Below, in pieces: positions 41,178 through 52,614 of a stretch of DNA of 59,171 nt. How positions within the stretch are numbered: position 1 is the first letter of the stretch; each line of letters starts with the position of its first letter. This DNA comes from Phytophthora sp. 'mugwort' (Eukaryota > Oomycota > Peronosporomycetes > Peronosporales > Peronosporaceae). The notes beneath the pieces are model-generated. The model saw nothing but the letters and a program-made list of their open reading frames with translations, had not been told where the DNA came from and ran no database searches. Location of the stretch: positions 1 through 59,171 of the forward strand of contig JAUCEF010000074.1 in the NCBI GenBank assembly GCA_033558025.1. The letters run 5' to 3'. Both the position numbers and the translations under genes were made by a program.

Positions 41178-41582
41178 TTATTTATAAATAAATTTTGTTT
41201 TAACCGGCAATTTATTAGAACCCGCTTTTAAAACTTTTTTTGCATTTTCTAATGAAATACCGCTAATTTCATATAAAATTTGACCTTTTTTAACTTTAGC
41301 AACCCAAAAAGAAACAGCACCTTTTCCTTTACCCATACGATTTTCTGTAGGTTTTGCTGTTACAGGTGTATCTGGAAAAACACGAATCCAAAGAAATCCT
41401 AATCGTTTCATTTTTCGAATAATTATTCGACGAGTTGCTTCTATTTGTCTTGATGTTAAACGTGTTTCTTTTAAAACTTTAATAGCATATTTACCATAAA
41501 CAATATTATTACCTTTTGTTGTTTTACCTGTAAGTTTACTTTTAAATTGTTTTTTATATTTAGTTTTTTTTGGAAATAACAT
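41178..41582 (-). CDS. rpl16: ribosomal protein L16 (segment C copy)
   Basis: Same 134 residues as at 11447-11851, overlapping rps3 by 23 bases. Confidence 0.96.
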   Translation of the reverse strand: MLFPKKTKYKKQFKSKLTGKTTKGNNIVYGKYAIKVLKETRLTSRQIEATRRIIIRKMKRLGFLWIRVFPDTPVTAKPTENRMGKGKGAVSFWVAKVKKGQILYEISGISLENAKKVLKAGSNKLPVKTKFIYK

Positions 41583-42390
41583 AATTAGTATTTTTAATTC
41601 TTTGTTTTTTTAAAAATTTAGAATTTAATGTAGTTTTTAGTGGTTTAAAAAAAATCCATAATTTAATACTACAAATACCCGATGGTGTTTTAAATTCATT
41701 AAAATGATATTTAATATCATATTCTAAAGTATTTAATGGTATTTTTCCTTTTTGAAAAATTAGTTTTTTTTTACGTTTTGATTTATTTAAACGACCTTTA
41801 AATTGTAAACGATAACCAATAAAATTAGAAAATATTTTAAAAAATTCTTGAAGCATATTATCAATATTATTAATAAATTTTTTATGTGTTTTTTTTTTTT
41901 CTAATGTTTGTTTAATATAAAAAGTTATAATATTTATATTTTTAGTATAAAAAGCATAACTAAAATTATAAATCATTTTTTTAACATTTTTATTAATTCG
42001 ATTATTTTTTCTTATTTTATCAAAAATTCTTTTTAAATTTTTTCGTAATTTAATTAATTCAAAAAATTGGACATTTTTGATAAATAATTTAATATTATTA
42101 TTAATATAATATATATTTAAATATTTAATAATTTGATTATAAGATAATTTATAATATTTTTTTGCATTTTTTTGAATATAAACATATATATTTATATTAT
42201 TTGATGTTTTTACTATATTTATATCTATTAATTTTAAATTTTTATAATTAAAAATATTTTGAAAATATTTTTTAATTTCTAAATCAAAATGCAATAAATT
42301 AGAATACTCATTATTATTAACAATCCATTGGGAATCCCAATTTTTTTTTTTATTTAATCTTAAACTAATTGGTATAATTTTTTGACCCAT
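41560..42390 (-). CDS. rps3: ribosomal protein S3 (segment C copy)
   Basis: Same 276 residues as at 10639-11469. Confidence 0.95.
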   Translation of the reverse strand: MGQKIIPISLRLNKKKNWDSQWIVNNNEYSNLLHFDLEIKKYFQNIFNYKNLKLIDINIVKTSNNINIYVYIQKNAKKYYKLSYNQIIKYLNIYYINNNIKLFIKNVQFFELIKLRKNLKRIFDKIRKNNRINKNVKKMIYNFSYAFYTKNINIITFYIKQTLEKKKTHKKFINNIDNMLQEFFKIFSNFIGYRLQFKGRLNKSKRKKKLIFQKGKIPLNTLEYDIKYHFNEFKTPSGICSIKLWIFFKPLKTTLNSKFLKKQRIKNTNYVISKKN

Positions 42391-42393
42391 AAT

Positions 42394-42630
42394 TTATTTT
42401 TTTTTTTTATATATATGTTTTTTTCGTGTATTAATAAATTCACCAAATTTAAAACCAATCATTTTATCATTTATTTCCAAATTAATAAATATTTTACCAT
42501 TATAAATACTTACAGAATGATTACTATATTCAGGTAATATTGTTAAATTTTTATTAGTTATTTTTATCCATTGTTTTTTTTTTAATAAATTAACTTTAAA
42601 AAATGGACCTTTATATTTACTTCTAGACAT
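42394..42630 (-). CDS. rps19: ribosomal protein S19 (segment C copy)
   Basis: Same 78 residues as at 10399-10635. Confidence 0.95.
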   Translation of the reverse strand: MSRSKYKGPFFKVNLLKKKQWIKITNKNLTILPEYSNHSVSIYNGKIFINLEINDKMIGFKFGEFINTRKKHIYKKKK

Positions 42631-42633
42631 AAT

Positions 42634-43440
42634 TTATTTAATAATTAATTTTTTTTTTGTTTTTTTACGTGTAGGCTTTCCTTTAGTTATTTTACCTTGT
42701 GGTGTTACAGAAGGTCGCCCTCCACTTGTTTTACCCTCACCACCACCATGTGGATGATCGACAGGATTTTTTGCTACACCACGTACAGAAGGTCGTCTAT
42801 TTAACCAACGTGAACGCCCAGCTTTACCTAATTTAATTTTTTTATGATTAATATTAGATACAACACCTAATGTTGCATAACAAGTTAATAAAATTAATTT
42901 TAATTCACCAGAATTTAAACGAATTCGAGCGTATTTATTATCAATTTTTTGAATTAATTGTGCAGATGTTCCAGCACTTCTTATTAATTTTCCTCTAGAT
43001 TTTGGATATAAACTAATATTATGAATTAAACTACCAATTGGTATATTTTGTAATGGTAAAGCATTACCTACTTTTAATTCAGCATTAGGTGAACTTTTTA
43101 TATATTGATTAATTTTTAAACCTTCCGGTGCTAAAATTAAATAAGATTTAGAATTGTTTTTAATATAAGCGATATTTGCGGAACGATTAGGATCATATAA
43201 AATTTTAATAATATAACCTTCAATATTTTTAGATCTATTAAAATCAATTATTCTATATAAACGTTTATGTCCACCACCGCGATGTTTTATAGTTATTTTA
43301 CCTTGATTATTTTTACCATTAGCACGTTGAAAACCTTTTGTTAAAGATTTAATTTTAAAAATTTTAGTTAAATTATCTTTTTTTAATAAAAATGTTTGAC
43401 GTTGTGATGGTGTTATAGGTTTTATTTTTTTTTCTATCAT
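42634..43440 (-). CDS. rpl2: ribosomal protein L2, intact copy
   Basis: Intact 268-residue L2. Unlike the segment B copy, the T run after residue 26 has five bases and the frame is continuous through KHRGGGHKRLYRIIDFNR and the C-terminal HPHGGGEGKTSGGRP to the lysine-rich tail. It is divergent from rps13. Confidence 0.97.
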   Translation of the reverse strand: MIEKKIKPITPSQRQTFLLKKDNLTKIFKIKSLTKGFQRANGKNNQGKITIKHRGGGHKRLYRIIDFNRSKNIEGYIIKILYDPNRSANIAYIKNNSKSYLILAPEGLKINQYIKSSPNAELKVGNALPLQNIPIGSLIHNISLYPKSRGKLIRSAGTSAQLIQKIDNKYARIRLNSGELKLILLTCYATLGVVSNINHKKIKLGKAGRSRWLNRRPSVRGVAKNPVDHPHGGGEGKTSGGRPSVTPQGKITKGKPTRKKTKKKLIIK

Positions 43441-43468
43441 TTTATATGGTATATAGATAAAATCTATT

Positions 43469-43882
43469 ATGTTATATATTTTTAATAAAACAATTTCAGA
43501 TTCAAAAAGTATTTTATATTCATTAACTATATTATATGGTATTAATGAATTTCAATCCAAGAAAATTTGTAAAAATATAGGAATTAATCCTCAAATCACC
43601 CTTAATAAACTTAAAAACAACCATGTAAACCGACTGGTTAATTATATTAATAAAAATTTAAAAGTTGAACAACTTTTAAAAAAAATTAAAACTGAAAGAT
43701 TAAATGAATTAGTAGAAATTAAAAGTAATCGTGGAATTAGACAAAGTCAGGGATTACCTGTTAGAGGACAACGTACTCATACAAATTCAAAAACATCTAA
43801 AAAATTAAAAAAAATTTTTATTCAAAAACGTATTTCACGTAATAAACGACCATTTAAAAGTCAAAAAAAAAAAAAAAGATAA
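43469..43882 (+). CDS. rps13: ribosomal protein S13 (segment C copy)
   Basis: Same 137 residues as at 9148-9561. Confidence 0.96.
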   Translation: MLYIFNKTISDSKSILYSLTILYGINEFQSKKICKNIGINPQITLNKLKNNHVNRLVNYINKNLKVEQLLKKIKTERLNELVEIKSNRGIRQSQGLPVRGQRTHTNSKTSKKLKKIFIQKRISRNKRPFKSQKKKKR

Positions 43883-43894
43883 AGTTATTATTCT

Positions 43895-44308
43895 ATGAAT
43901 AAAAATAAATATAATTTTAAAAATAAATTTAAAAAAAAAATAAATTTAAAAAAAAAAAATCCTTTAATTTTAACAAATTTACATATTACAGCAAATTTAA
44001 AAAATACTATTATAAGTTTAACAACTTATAAAGGAAATCTTTTAAAACAATGGTCTACAAAATCATTAAAAAAAACACGTTTTAAAAAAAATACACCATA
44101 TAATGTTCAATTAATTGTATATAAAATTAATAAATATCTTCAATTAAAAAAAATAAAAAAATTAAAAATTTATTTACATGGTACTGGTTTAGGTCGATAT
44201 AATGTTTTAAAAAATATAAAAAATAAAAAAATTAAAATAAAATATATTTTAGATAAAACAACAAAACCTTTTAATGGTTGTAGATTAAAAAAACAAAAAA
44301 GACGTTAA
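43895..44308 (+). CDS. rps11: ribosomal protein S11 (segment C copy)
   Basis: Same 137 residues as at 8722-9135. Confidence 0.95.
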   Translation: MNKNKYNFKNKFKKKINLKKKNPLILTNLHITANLKNTIISLTTYKGNLLKQWSTKSLKKTRFKKNTPYNVQLIVYKINKYLQLKKIKKLKIYLHGTGLGRYNVLKNIKNKKIKIKYILDKTTKPFNGCRLKKQKRR

Positions 44309-44317
44309 TTTTAATAT

Positions 44318-44402
44318 GGATAGGTGATCGAGTGGTTTAAGGTGTCAGTCTTGAAAACTGAAGTATGTAATAATACCGTGGGTTCAAATCCCACTCTATC
44401 CT
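44318..44402 (+). tRNA. trnS(uga): tRNA-Ser (UGA), segment C copy
   Basis: Mirror of 8628-8712. Confidence 0.92.
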
Positions 44403-44406
44403 TTAA

Positions 44407-44477
44407 AAGCTAGAGACGGATTCGAACCGTCATTAAAGGATTTGCAGTCCTTTACATTACCTTTATGTTATCTAGCC
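44407..44477 (-). tRNA. trnC(gca): tRNA-Cys (GCA), segment C copy
   Basis: Mirror of 8553-8623. Confidence 0.92.
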
Positions 44478-44494
44478 AAAATAAATTATATTAT

Positions 44495-44698
44495 ATGAAT
44501 AAAAATAAAAAATTTTTTACCTATAAAAATAAAATTATTTTAACAAATGGATCTTCTTTAAAAATAACATCTATTAAGTATTTAAAAAATTATCAATTAA
44601 ATTTAAGAATTTTTAAAGAAACAGATATTATTACAAATACAAATATCAATTTAAATAAAAGTAAATTAAATTTTATAAAAAAAAATAAATTAAATTAA
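44495..44698 (+). CDS. rpl31: putative ribosomal protein L31 (segment C copy)
   Basis: Same 67 residues as at 8332-8535. The upstream ATG at 44465 lies in the antisense of trnC and was not used. Confidence 0.53.
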   Translation: MNKNKKFFTYKNKIILTNGSSLKITSIKYLKNYQLNLRIFKETDIITNTNINLNKSKLNFIKKNKLN

Positions 44699-45433
44699 TT
44701 TATATTTATTTAAATATATTGAAATATAAATAAATATTTCAAAAAAAAAAAAAAAGATAAAATAAATTAATATAAAATTAAATATATCTGGTGGTGTAAT
44801 TAAAGCACTCAATAATATTATTTTTAAATAAAAGAATTTTCTTAAATTAATAATTATTTTAATTTTTAAAATATTATTTGATATAAAAAAAAATAAAGAA
44901 AAAAAATAAATAAATATTATAAATATATAAATAAAAGAAGAAAAAATAAAATCAAAATAATTATCAATTTTTGGTTCAAAATAAATTGTTAAAAGATATA
45001 AATTTGAAAAATTTAAATTTAATAAAAAATCCCAAATATGTGGAATAATATTAGTAAAAATAAATTTTATTATAAAAAAATTAAAAATTATAAAAAAAAT
45101 ATAAAATTTTATAAAAATAAAATTTTCAAATTTATATAAACCTTTTGATAAAAAAAACCAAAATAATAAAAAACTTAATTGAATTGTTATAAAAGTTGTT
45201 ATGAAAATTGCTATAAAAATATTAGTAATAAAAATTTCAGTAATATTAGTAAAAATAAAATATTTTAACATATTTTTATTAAGTAAATTATTAACTAATA
45301 AATATATTAATTGATCAGAAAAATAATATGAAATTATAAAAAGATAAAAAAAAGTGATTAAAAGTATAAAAAAATTATATTTTAATTCAAATAAATGTAA
45401 TTGTAAATAAGTTATTATTTTTTTTTTTTTCAT
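44690..45433 (-). CDS. tatC: TatC translocase subunit (segment C copy)
   Basis: Same 247 residues as at 7597-8340. Confidence 0.92.
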   Translation of the reverse strand: MKKKKIITYLQLHLFELKYNFFILLITFFYLFIISYYFSDQLIYLLVNNLLNKNMLKYFIFTNITEIFITNIFIAIFITTFITIQLSFLLFWFFLSKGLYKFENFIFIKFYIFFIIFNFFIIKFIFTNIIPHIWDFLLNLNFSNLYLLTIYFEPKIDNYFDFIFSSFIYIFIIFIYFFSLFFFISNNILKIKIIINLRKFFYLKIILLSALITPPDIFNFILIYFIFFFFFEIFIYISIYLNKYKLI

Positions 45434-45451
45434 ATATTTAAAAAAATATTA

Positions 45452-45534
45452 GCCTACTTGGTGAAATTGGTAAACACGATAGATTTAAAATCTGTTCCCT
45501 TTTAGGGTTATTGGTTCAAGTCCAATAGTAGGTA
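45452..45534 (+). tRNA. trnL(uaa): tRNA-Leu (UAA), segment C copy
   Basis: Mirror of 7496-7578. Confidence 0.92.
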
Positions 45535-45542
45535 TTTTTATT

Positions 45543-45625
45543 ATCAAAGTGGTGAAATTGGTAAACACGTTACACTTAGGATGTAAAGCTTAAAAGCGTT
45601 AAGGGTTCAAATCCCTTCTTTGATA
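45543..45625 (+). tRNA. trnL(uag): tRNA-Leu (UAG), segment C copy
   Basis: Mirror of 7405-7487. Confidence 0.92.
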
Positions 45626-45707
45626 TTACTATAATAATATATTTTAAATAAAATATATCTTTTTAGTGAAAATAAATTTATATTTTATTTAATTTTTTAT
45701 CATTAAA

Positions 45708-47714
45708 ATGATTAATATATATATTAACAATATCGAATTAAAAGTTAATAAAAATTTAACAGTTTTACAAGCATGTAATAATTTTAAAATTCAAATCCCT
45801 AAATTCTGTTTTCAAGAGAATTTACAAATTGCCGGTAATTGTCGTATGTGTTTAGTTGAAATCGAAAATTCCCCTAAACCTGTAGCTTCATGTGCAATGC
45901 CTTTAATACCAAATATGAAAATATTTACTAATACTCCTTTAGTACAAAAAGCACGTGAAAGTGTATTAGAATTTCTTTTAATAAATCATCCATTAGATTG
46001 TCCTATTTGTGATCAAGCGTCAGAATGTGATTTACAAGATCAAACAATGATTTTTGGATCGGATCGTAGTCGTTTTTTTTTTAAAAAACGTGGCGTTGAA
46101 GATAAATATTGTGGTCCTTTTATTAAAACAATTATGACAAGATGTATTCATTGTACACGTTGTGTACGTTTTGCTAATGAAATTTGTGGAATTGACGGTT
46201 TAGGTACAACAGGTCGTGGTAATAAAACTGAAATTAATTTTTATTCTTCAAATATTTTTAAATCCGAATTTTCTGGTAATTTAGTAGATTTATGTCCTGT
46301 TGGTGCATTAACTTCTAAACCCTATACTTTTAAAGCACGTTCTTGGGAATTAAAAAAAAAAGAGGGTATTGCTATTTTAGATAGTATTGGTTCAAATATT
46401 AAAATTGATATTTTTAATAATGAAATTATACGTATTTTACCTAAAACTAATTTTAATATTAATAAAGAATGGATATCAGATAAAACAAGATATTTTTTTG
46501 ATAGTTTAAAATATCAACGATTAAAATATCCATTATTAAAAGATAATCAAAACAATTTTCATAGGATTTCTTGGTTAGATGCTCTAAATATTATTAATAA
46601 AAAATTGATAATTACAGATAGTTTTAATGCTAAAAGTATTATTGGTGATTTAACTGATTTAGAATCTCTTTTTTTATTAAAAAAAAATTTAAATAAATTA
46701 GGAATTTCAAATGTAAATTATGAACAATTTTTAAAAAATCGACAAATTAAGATAAATTCTGATTTAGCTTCAAATTTTTTATTTAATAATACTTTAAAAT
46801 CTATTGAAGAATCTGATGTTTGTTTAATAATTGGTAGTGATATTCGTCAAGAAGGTTCTATTTTAAATATTCATTTAATTAATCGTTTAAAAAAAGGAAA
46901 TTTTAAAATAGCATATATCGGTAATAAAATTAATTTTACTTATCCAGTAAAACATTTAGGATTAACTTTTAAAACTTTAATAAATATTATTTTAGGAAAA
47001 CATGTATTTTGTAAACAATTAAAAAAAGCAAAAAAACCTTTAATTATTATAGGTAGTAATATTTTAAATCAAAAAAATGGTTTTTTTTTATTATCAAAAT
47101 TAAAAAATTTATCATTTATTAACCATAATATTAATTTCTTTAATTTTCAAACTTCTTTAATTAATTTTTTTGAAATTACTTTTCCAAAATCATTAAATAT
47201 GTTAAATAATTCAAAATTATATTATTTATTTAATACAAATTTACAAAATAAATTAAAAATAACTAAAAATAGTTTTGTTATTTATCAAGGACATCATTTT
47301 ACTAAAGATGCTCAAAATTCAAATCTAATTTTACCTGGATTAACTTTTTTAGAAAAAAATGGAATGTATATTAATTTAGAAGGTTTTATTCAAAAAAATG
47401 AACAAATTTTAAATGTAAATATAGAACAACGTAAAGATTCTATAATTTATAGAAATCTTTATAAATTTTTATTAAATAAAAATCAATCTAAATCAGAAGC
47501 TTTTTTAAAAATTAAAGATATTTTACCTTATTTATTAAAAAAAAAAATAAAAATTATTTATAATTTTAGTTTTAATAAAAAATTTTTAAAAATTAATATT
47601 AATTTTTTAGATTCATTAATTAAAAATAATTATTATACAAATATATTAGAACAATATTCAAAAATATTGATTAATTCTAATAAAATTTTCAAAAATCAAT
47701 CAAAATTATTATGA
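45708..47714 (+). CDS. nad11: NADH dehydrogenase subunit 11, intact copy
   Basis: Uninterrupted 668-residue reading frame. All twelve cluster ligands are present: Cys34, 45, 48 and 62; His94 with Cys98, 101 and 107; and Cys146, 149, 152 and 196. After about residue 220 the molybdopterin-type domain is short and divergent, with low-complexity lysine/asparagine stretches, yet it is still recognisable ([12 protein letters not shown], then [19 protein letters not shown] near residue 525). The stop TGA overlaps the nad1 ATG, which fixes UGA as a stop codon in this genome. Confidence 0.97.
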   Translation: MINIYINNIELKVNKNLTVLQACNNFKIQIPKFCFQENLQIAGNCRMCLVEIENSPKPVASCAMPLIPNMKIFTNTPLVQKARESVLEFLLINHPLDCPICDQASECDLQDQTMIFGSDRSRFFFKKRGVEDKYCGPFIKTIMTRCIHCTRCVRFANEICGIDGLGTTGRGNKTEINFYSSNIFKSEFSGNLVDLCPVGALTSKPYTFKARSWELKKKEGIAILDSIGSNIKIDIFNNEIIRILPKTNFNINKEWISDKTRYFFDSLKYQRLKYPLLKDNQNNFHRISWLDALNIINKKLIITDSFNAKSIIGDLTDLESLFLLKKNLNKLGISNVNYEQFLKNRQIKINSDLASNFLFNNTLKSIEESDVCLIIGSDIRQEGSILNIHLINRLKKGNFKIAYIGNKINFTYPVKHLGLTFKTLINIILGKHVFCKQLKKAKKPLIIIGSNILNQKNGFFLLSKLKNLSFINHNINFFNFQTSLINFFEITFPKSLNMLNNSKLYYLFNTNLQNKLKITKNSFVIYQGHHFTKDAQNSNLILPGLTFLEKNGMYINLEGFIQKNEQILNVNIEQRKDSIIYRNLYKFLLNKNQSKSEAFLKIKDILPYLLKKKIKIIYNFSFNKKFLKININFLDSLIKNNYYTNILEQYSKILINSNKIFKNQSKLL

Positions 47715-48691
47715 TATACACAATTTTAAAATTTTTAATTTTCATATTACCTTTATTAATTGCTGTGGCTTATTTTACTTTAGTTGAACGTAAAATATTA
47801 GCTTCTATTCAAAGAAGAAGAGGACCTAATGTTGTAGGTACTTTTGGATTATTACAACCATTAGCTGATGGTCTTAAATTATTCGTAAAAGAAACAATTT
47901 TACCAAGTAATGCTGATGTAATTTTATTTATATTTGCACCTATTTTAGCTTTTTTTTTAAGTCTATTAAGTTGGACAATAATACCTTTAGGTTTTGGTAT
48001 GTTTTTTACTGAATTAAATATTGGTATTTTATATTTAATAGCAATTTCATCTTTAGGTGTATACGGTGTTATTATAGGTGGTTGGTCAAGTAATTCTAAA
48101 TATTCGTTTTTAGGGGCTTTAAGATCAACAGCACAAATGATTTCATATGAATTAACTATTGGGTTTTCAATTCTTTCAGTAATTGTTTGTGCAAAATCTT
48201 TAAATTTAATTTCTATTATTTGGGCACAAAAAACGGTATGGTATTGTTTTCCTCTTTTTCCTATTTTTATAATTTTTTTTATATCTTGTTTAGCAGAAAC
48301 AAATCGACATCCCTTTGATTTACCTGAAGCTGAAGCTGAATTAGTTTCAGGTTATAATGTAGAATATTCTGCAATGGGTTTTGCATTATTTTTTTTAGGT
48401 GAATATGCTAATATGTTATTAATGAGTAGTTTAACTACGATTTTATTTTTAGGTGGTTGGTTAGCACCTTTCCCTTTTAGTATAAATTGTATTAATTTTT
48501 TACCCGGATCTTTTTGGTTTAGTATTAAAATTTGTTTTTTTGTTGTTTTATTTGTAGTTGCTCGAGCTATTTTACCTCGATATCGTTATGACCAATTAAT
48601 GCGTTTAGGTTGGAAAGTATTTCTACCTTTTTCATTATCCTGGTTTTTATATACTGCAAGTATTTTAATAAGTTTTAATTGGTTAATTTAA
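47711..48691 (+). CDS. nad1: NADH dehydrogenase subunit 1 (segment C copy)
   Basis: Same 326 residues as at 4338-5318. Confidence 0.97.
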   Translation: MIYTILKFLIFILPLLIAVAYFTLVERKILASIQRRRGPNVVGTFGLLQPLADGLKLFVKETILPSNADVILFIFAPILAFFLSLLSWTIIPLGFGMFFTELNIGILYLIAISSLGVYGVIIGGWSSNSKYSFLGALRSTAQMISYELTIGFSILSVIVCAKSLNLISIIWAQKTVWYCFPLFPIFIIFFISCLAETNRHPFDLPEAEAELVSGYNVEYSAMGFALFFLGEYANMLLMSSLTTILFLGGWLAPFPFSINCINFLPGSFWFSIKICFFVVLFVVARAILPRYRYDQLMRLGWKVFLPFSLSWFLYTASILISFNWLI

Positions 48692-48693
48692 TT

Positions 48694-48990
48694 ATGAATA
48701 TTTTAAATCATTTTATTTTTACTTTTTTTTTATTCTGTCTTGGATTATTTGGTATAATTTTAAATAGACAGAATATTATTATTATTTTAATGTCTATTGA
48801 ATTATTATTATTATCAATTAATTTAAATTTTATTTATTTTGCAGTTTTAATTGATGATATAATAGGACAAGTTTTTTCTTTATTAATTTTAACAGTAGCT
48901 GCAGCAGAATCAGCTATTGGATTAGCTATTATGATTATTTTCTTTAAATTATATGGAGATATTTCAATTTATAAAATAAATTTATTATAA
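48694..48990 (+). CDS. nad4L: NADH dehydrogenase subunit 4L, alternative C-terminus
   Basis: This copy encodes 98 residues and ends KINLL, two residues shorter than the other three copies (which end LLSL). The reason is that the hairpin loop here reads AATG (48989-48992) and not CATT, so a TAA stop is formed directly at the tip. The rest of the protein is identical. Confidence 0.9.
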   Translation: MNILNHFIFTFFLFCLGLFGIILNRQNIIIILMSIELLLLSINLNFIYFAVLIDDIIGQVFSLLILTVAAAESAIGLAIMIIFFKLYGDISIYKINLL

Positions 48991-49046
48991 TGATAATAAA
49001 TTTATTTTATAAATTGAAATATCTCCATATAATTTAAAGAAAATAA
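48935..49046. repeat. perfect hairpin palindrome with 4-nt loop at segment C/D junction
   Basis: About 54 bp on each side of the loop AATG at 48989-48992 are reverse complements. The loop is in the opposite orientation to that at 3903-3906. One extra 67-bp unit follows before the mirrored nad4L resumes. Confidence 0.9.
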
Positions 49047-49114
49047 ATTTATTATAATGATAATAAATTTATTTTATAAATTGAAATATCTCCATATAAT
49101 TTAAAGAAAATAAT
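48993..49114. repeat. 67-bp tandem repeat, about 2 copies
   Basis: Units begin at 48993 and 49060, the second running into nad4L of segment D. It is the same unit as at 3907-4095, which has one more copy. Confidence 0.88.
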
Positions 49115-49354
49115 CATAATAGCTAATCCAATAGCTGATTCTGCTGCAGCTACTGTTAAAATTAATAAAGAAAAAACTTGTCCTATTATATCATCAATTA
49201 AAACTGCAAAATAAATAAAATTTAAATTAATTGATAATAATAATAATTCAATAGACATTAAAATAATAATAATATTCTGTCTATTTAAAATTATACCAAA
49301 TAATCCAAGACAGAATAAAAAAAAAGTAAAAATAAAATGATTTAAAATATTCAT
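49052..49354 (-). CDS. nad4L: NADH dehydrogenase subunit 4L (segment D copy)
   Basis: Same 100 residues as at 3608-3910, ending LLSL. Confidence 0.92.
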   Translation of the reverse strand: MNILNHFIFTFFLFCLGLFGIILNRQNIIIILMSIELLLLSINLNFIYFAVLIDDIIGQVFSLLILTVAAAESAIGLAIMIIFFKLYGDISIYKINLLSL

Positions 49355-49356
49355 AA

Positions 49357-50337
49357 TTAAATTAACCAATTAAAACTTATTAAAATACTTGCAGTATATA
49401 AAAACCAGGATAATGAAAAAGGTAGAAATACTTTCCAACCTAAACGCATTAATTGGTCATAACGATATCGAGGTAAAATAGCTCGAGCAACTACAAATAA
49501 AACAACAAAAAAACAAATTTTAATACTAAACCAAAAAGATCCGGGTAAAAAATTAATACAATTTATACTAAAAGGGAAAGGTGCTAACCAACCACCTAAA
49601 AATAAAATCGTAGTTAAACTACTCATTAATAACATATTAGCATATTCACCTAAAAAAAATAATGCAAAACCCATTGCAGAATATTCTACATTATAACCTG
49701 AAACTAATTCAGCTTCAGCTTCAGGTAAATCAAAGGGATGTCGATTTGTTTCTGCTAAACAAGATATAAAAAAAATTATAAAAATAGGAAAAAGAGGAAA
49801 ACAATACCATACCGTTTTTTGTGCCCAAATAATAGAAATTAAATTTAAAGATTTTGCACAAACAATTACTGAAAGAATTGAAAACCCAATAGTTAATTCA
49901 TATGAAATCATTTGTGCTGTTGATCTTAAAGCCCCTAAAAACGAATATTTAGAATTACTTGACCAACCACCTATAATAACACCGTATACACCTAAAGATG
50001 AAATTGCTATTAAATATAAAATACCAATATTTAATTCAGTAAAAAACATACCAAAACCTAAAGGTATTATTGTCCAACTTAATAGACTTAAAAAAAAAGC
50101 TAAAATAGGTGCAAATATAAATAAAATTACATCAGCATTACTTGGTAAAATTGTTTCTTTTACGAATAATTTAAGACCATCAGCTAATGGTTGTAATAAT
50201 CCAAAAGTACCTACAACATTAGGTCCTCTTCTTCTTTGAATAGAAGCTAATATTTTACGTTCAACTAAAGTAAAATAAGCCACAGCAATTAATAAAGGTA
50301 ATATGAAAATTAAAAATTTTAAAATTGTGTATATCAT
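49357..50337 (-). CDS. nad1: NADH dehydrogenase subunit 1 (segment D copy)
   Basis: Same 326 residues as at 4338-5318. Confidence 0.97.
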   Translation of the reverse strand: MIYTILKFLIFILPLLIAVAYFTLVERKILASIQRRRGPNVVGTFGLLQPLADGLKLFVKETILPSNADVILFIFAPILAFFLSLLSWTIIPLGFGMFFTELNIGILYLIAISSLGVYGVIIGGWSSNSKYSFLGALRSTAQMISYELTIGFSILSVIVCAKSLNLISIIWAQKTVWYCFPLFPIFIIFFISCLAETNRHPFDLPEAEAELVSGYNVEYSAMGFALFFLGEYANMLLMSSLTTILFLGGWLAPFPFSINCINFLPGSFWFSIKICFFVVLFVVARAILPRYRYDQLMRLGWKVFLPFSLSWFLYTASILISFNWLI

Positions 50338-52340
50338 AATAATTTTGATTGATTTTTGAAAATTTTATTAGAATTAATCAATATTTTTGAATATTGTTCT
50401 AATATATTTGTATAATAATTATTTTTAATTAATGAATCTAAAAAATTAATATTAATTTTTAAAAATTTTTTATTAAAACTAAAATTATAAATAATTTTTA
50501 TTTTTTTTTTTAATAAATAAGGTAAAATATCTTTAATTTTTAAAAAAGCTTCTGATTTAGATTGATTTTTATTTAATAAAAATTTATAAAGATTTCTATA
50601 AATTATAGAATCTTTACGTTGTTCTATATTTACATTTAAAATTTGTTCATTTTTTTGAATAAAACCTTCTAAATTAATATACATTCCATTTTTTTCTAAA
50701 AAAGTTAATCCAGGTAAAATTAGATTTGAATTTTGAGCATCTTTAGTAAAATGATGTCCTTGATAAATAACAAAACTATTTTTAGTTATTTTTAATTTAT
50801 TTTGTAAATTTGTATTAAATAAATAATATAATTTTGAATTATTTAACATATTTAATGATTTTGGAAAAGTAATTTCAAAAAAATTAATTAAAGAAGTTTG
50901 AAAATTAAAGAAATTAATATTATGGTTAATAAATGATAAATTTTTTAATTTTGATAATAAAAAAAAACCATTTTTTTGATTTAAAATATTACTACCTATA
51001 ATAATTAAAGGTTTTTTTGCTTTTTTTAATTGTTTACAAAATACATGTTTTCCTAAAATAATATTTATTAAAGTTTTAAAAGTTAATCCTAAATGTTTTA
51101 CTGGATAAGTAAAATTAATTTTATTACCGATATATGCTATTTTAAAATTTCCTTTTTTTAAACGATTAATTAAATGAATATTTAAAATAGAACCTTCTTG
51201 ACGAATATCACTACCAATTATTAAACAAACATCAGATTCTTCAATAGATTTTAAAGTATTATTAAATAAAAAATTTGAAGCTAAATCAGAATTTATCTTA
51301 ATTTGTCGATTTTTTAAAAATTGTTCATAATTTACATTTGAAATTCCTAATTTATTTAAATTTTTTTTTAATAAAAAAAGAGATTCTAAATCAGTTAAAT
51401 CACCAATAATACTTTTAGCATTAAAACTATCTGTAATTATCAATTTTTTATTAATAATATTTAGAGCATCTAACCAAGAAATCCTATGAAAATTGTTTTG
51501 ATTATCTTTTAATAATGGATATTTTAATCGTTGATATTTTAAACTATCAAAAAAATATCTTGTTTTATCTGATATCCATTCTTTATTAATATTAAAATTA
51601 GTTTTAGGTAAAATACGTATAATTTCATTATTAAAAATATCAATTTTAATATTTGAACCAATACTATCTAAAATAGCAATACCCTCTTTTTTTTTTAATT
51701 CCCAAGAACGTGCTTTAAAAGTATAGGGTTTAGAAGTTAATGCACCAACAGGACATAAATCTACTAAATTACCAGAAAATTCGGATTTAAAAATATTTGA
51801 AGAATAAAAATTAATTTCAGTTTTATTACCACGACCTGTTGTACCTAAACCGTCAATTCCACAAATTTCATTAGCAAAACGTACACAACGTGTACAATGA
51901 ATACATCTTGTCATAATTGTTTTAATAAAAGGACCACAATATTTATCTTCAACGCCACGTTTTTTAAAAAAAAAACGACTACGATCCGATCCAAAAATCA
52001 TTGTTTGATCTTGTAAATCACATTCTGACGCTTGATCACAAATAGGACAATCTAATGGATGATTTATTAAAAGAAATTCTAATACACTTTCACGTGCTTT
52101 TTGTACTAAAGGAGTATTAGTAAATATTTTCATATTTGGTATTAAAGGCATTGCACATGAAGCTACAGGTTTAGGGGAATTTTCGATTTCAACTAAACAC
52201 ATACGACAATTACCGGCAATTTGTAAATTCTCTTGAAAACAGAATTTAGGGATTTGAATTTTAAAATTATTACATGCTTGTAAAACTGTTAAATTTTTAT
52301 TAACTTTTAATTCGATATTGTTAATATATATATTAATCAT
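50334..52340 (-). CDS. nad11: NADH dehydrogenase subunit 11, intact (segment D copy)
   Basis: Same 668 residues as at 45708-47714, with the nine-A run that keeps the frame open. Confidence 0.97.
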   Translation of the reverse strand: MINIYINNIELKVNKNLTVLQACNNFKIQIPKFCFQENLQIAGNCRMCLVEIENSPKPVASCAMPLIPNMKIFTNTPLVQKARESVLEFLLINHPLDCPICDQASECDLQDQTMIFGSDRSRFFFKKRGVEDKYCGPFIKTIMTRCIHCTRCVRFANEICGIDGLGTTGRGNKTEINFYSSNIFKSEFSGNLVDLCPVGALTSKPYTFKARSWELKKKEGIAILDSIGSNIKIDIFNNEIIRILPKTNFNINKEWISDKTRYFFDSLKYQRLKYPLLKDNQNNFHRISWLDALNIINKKLIITDSFNAKSIIGDLTDLESLFLLKKNLNKLGISNVNYEQFLKNRQIKINSDLASNFLFNNTLKSIEESDVCLIIGSDIRQEGSILNIHLINRLKKGNFKIAYIGNKINFTYPVKHLGLTFKTLINIILGKHVFCKQLKKAKKPLIIIGSNILNQKNGFFLLSKLKNLSFINHNINFFNFQTSLINFFEITFPKSLNMLNNSKLYYLFNTNLQNKLKITKNSFVIYQGHHFTKDAQNSNLILPGLTFLEKNGMYINLEGFIQKNEQILNVNIEQRKDSIIYRNLYKFLLNKNQSKSEAFLKIKDILPYLLKKKIKIIYNFSFNKKFLKININFLDSLIKNNYYTNILEQYSKILINSNKIFKNQSKLL

Positions 52341-52422
52341 TTTAATGATAAAAAATTAAATAAAATATAAATTTATTTTCACTAAAAAGATATATTTTAT
52401 TTAAAATATATTATTATAGTAA

Positions 52423-52505
52423 TATCAAAGAAGGGATTTGAACCCTTAACGCTTTTAAGCTTTACATCCTAAGTGTAACGTGTTTACCAATTTCACCACT
52501 TTGAT
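52423..52505 (-). tRNA. trnL(uag): tRNA-Leu (UAG), segment D copy
   Basis: Direct copy of 7405-7487. Confidence 0.92.
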
Positions 52506-52513
52506 AATAAAAA

Positions 52514-52596
52514 TACCTACTATTGGACTTGAACCAATAACCCTAAAAGGGAACAGATTTTAAATCTATCGTGTTTACCAATTTCACCAAGTAGGC
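52514..52596 (-). tRNA. trnL(uaa): tRNA-Leu (UAA), segment D copy
   Basis: Direct copy of 7496-7578. Confidence 0.92.
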
Positions 52597-52614
52597 TAAT
52601 ATTTTTTTAAATAT

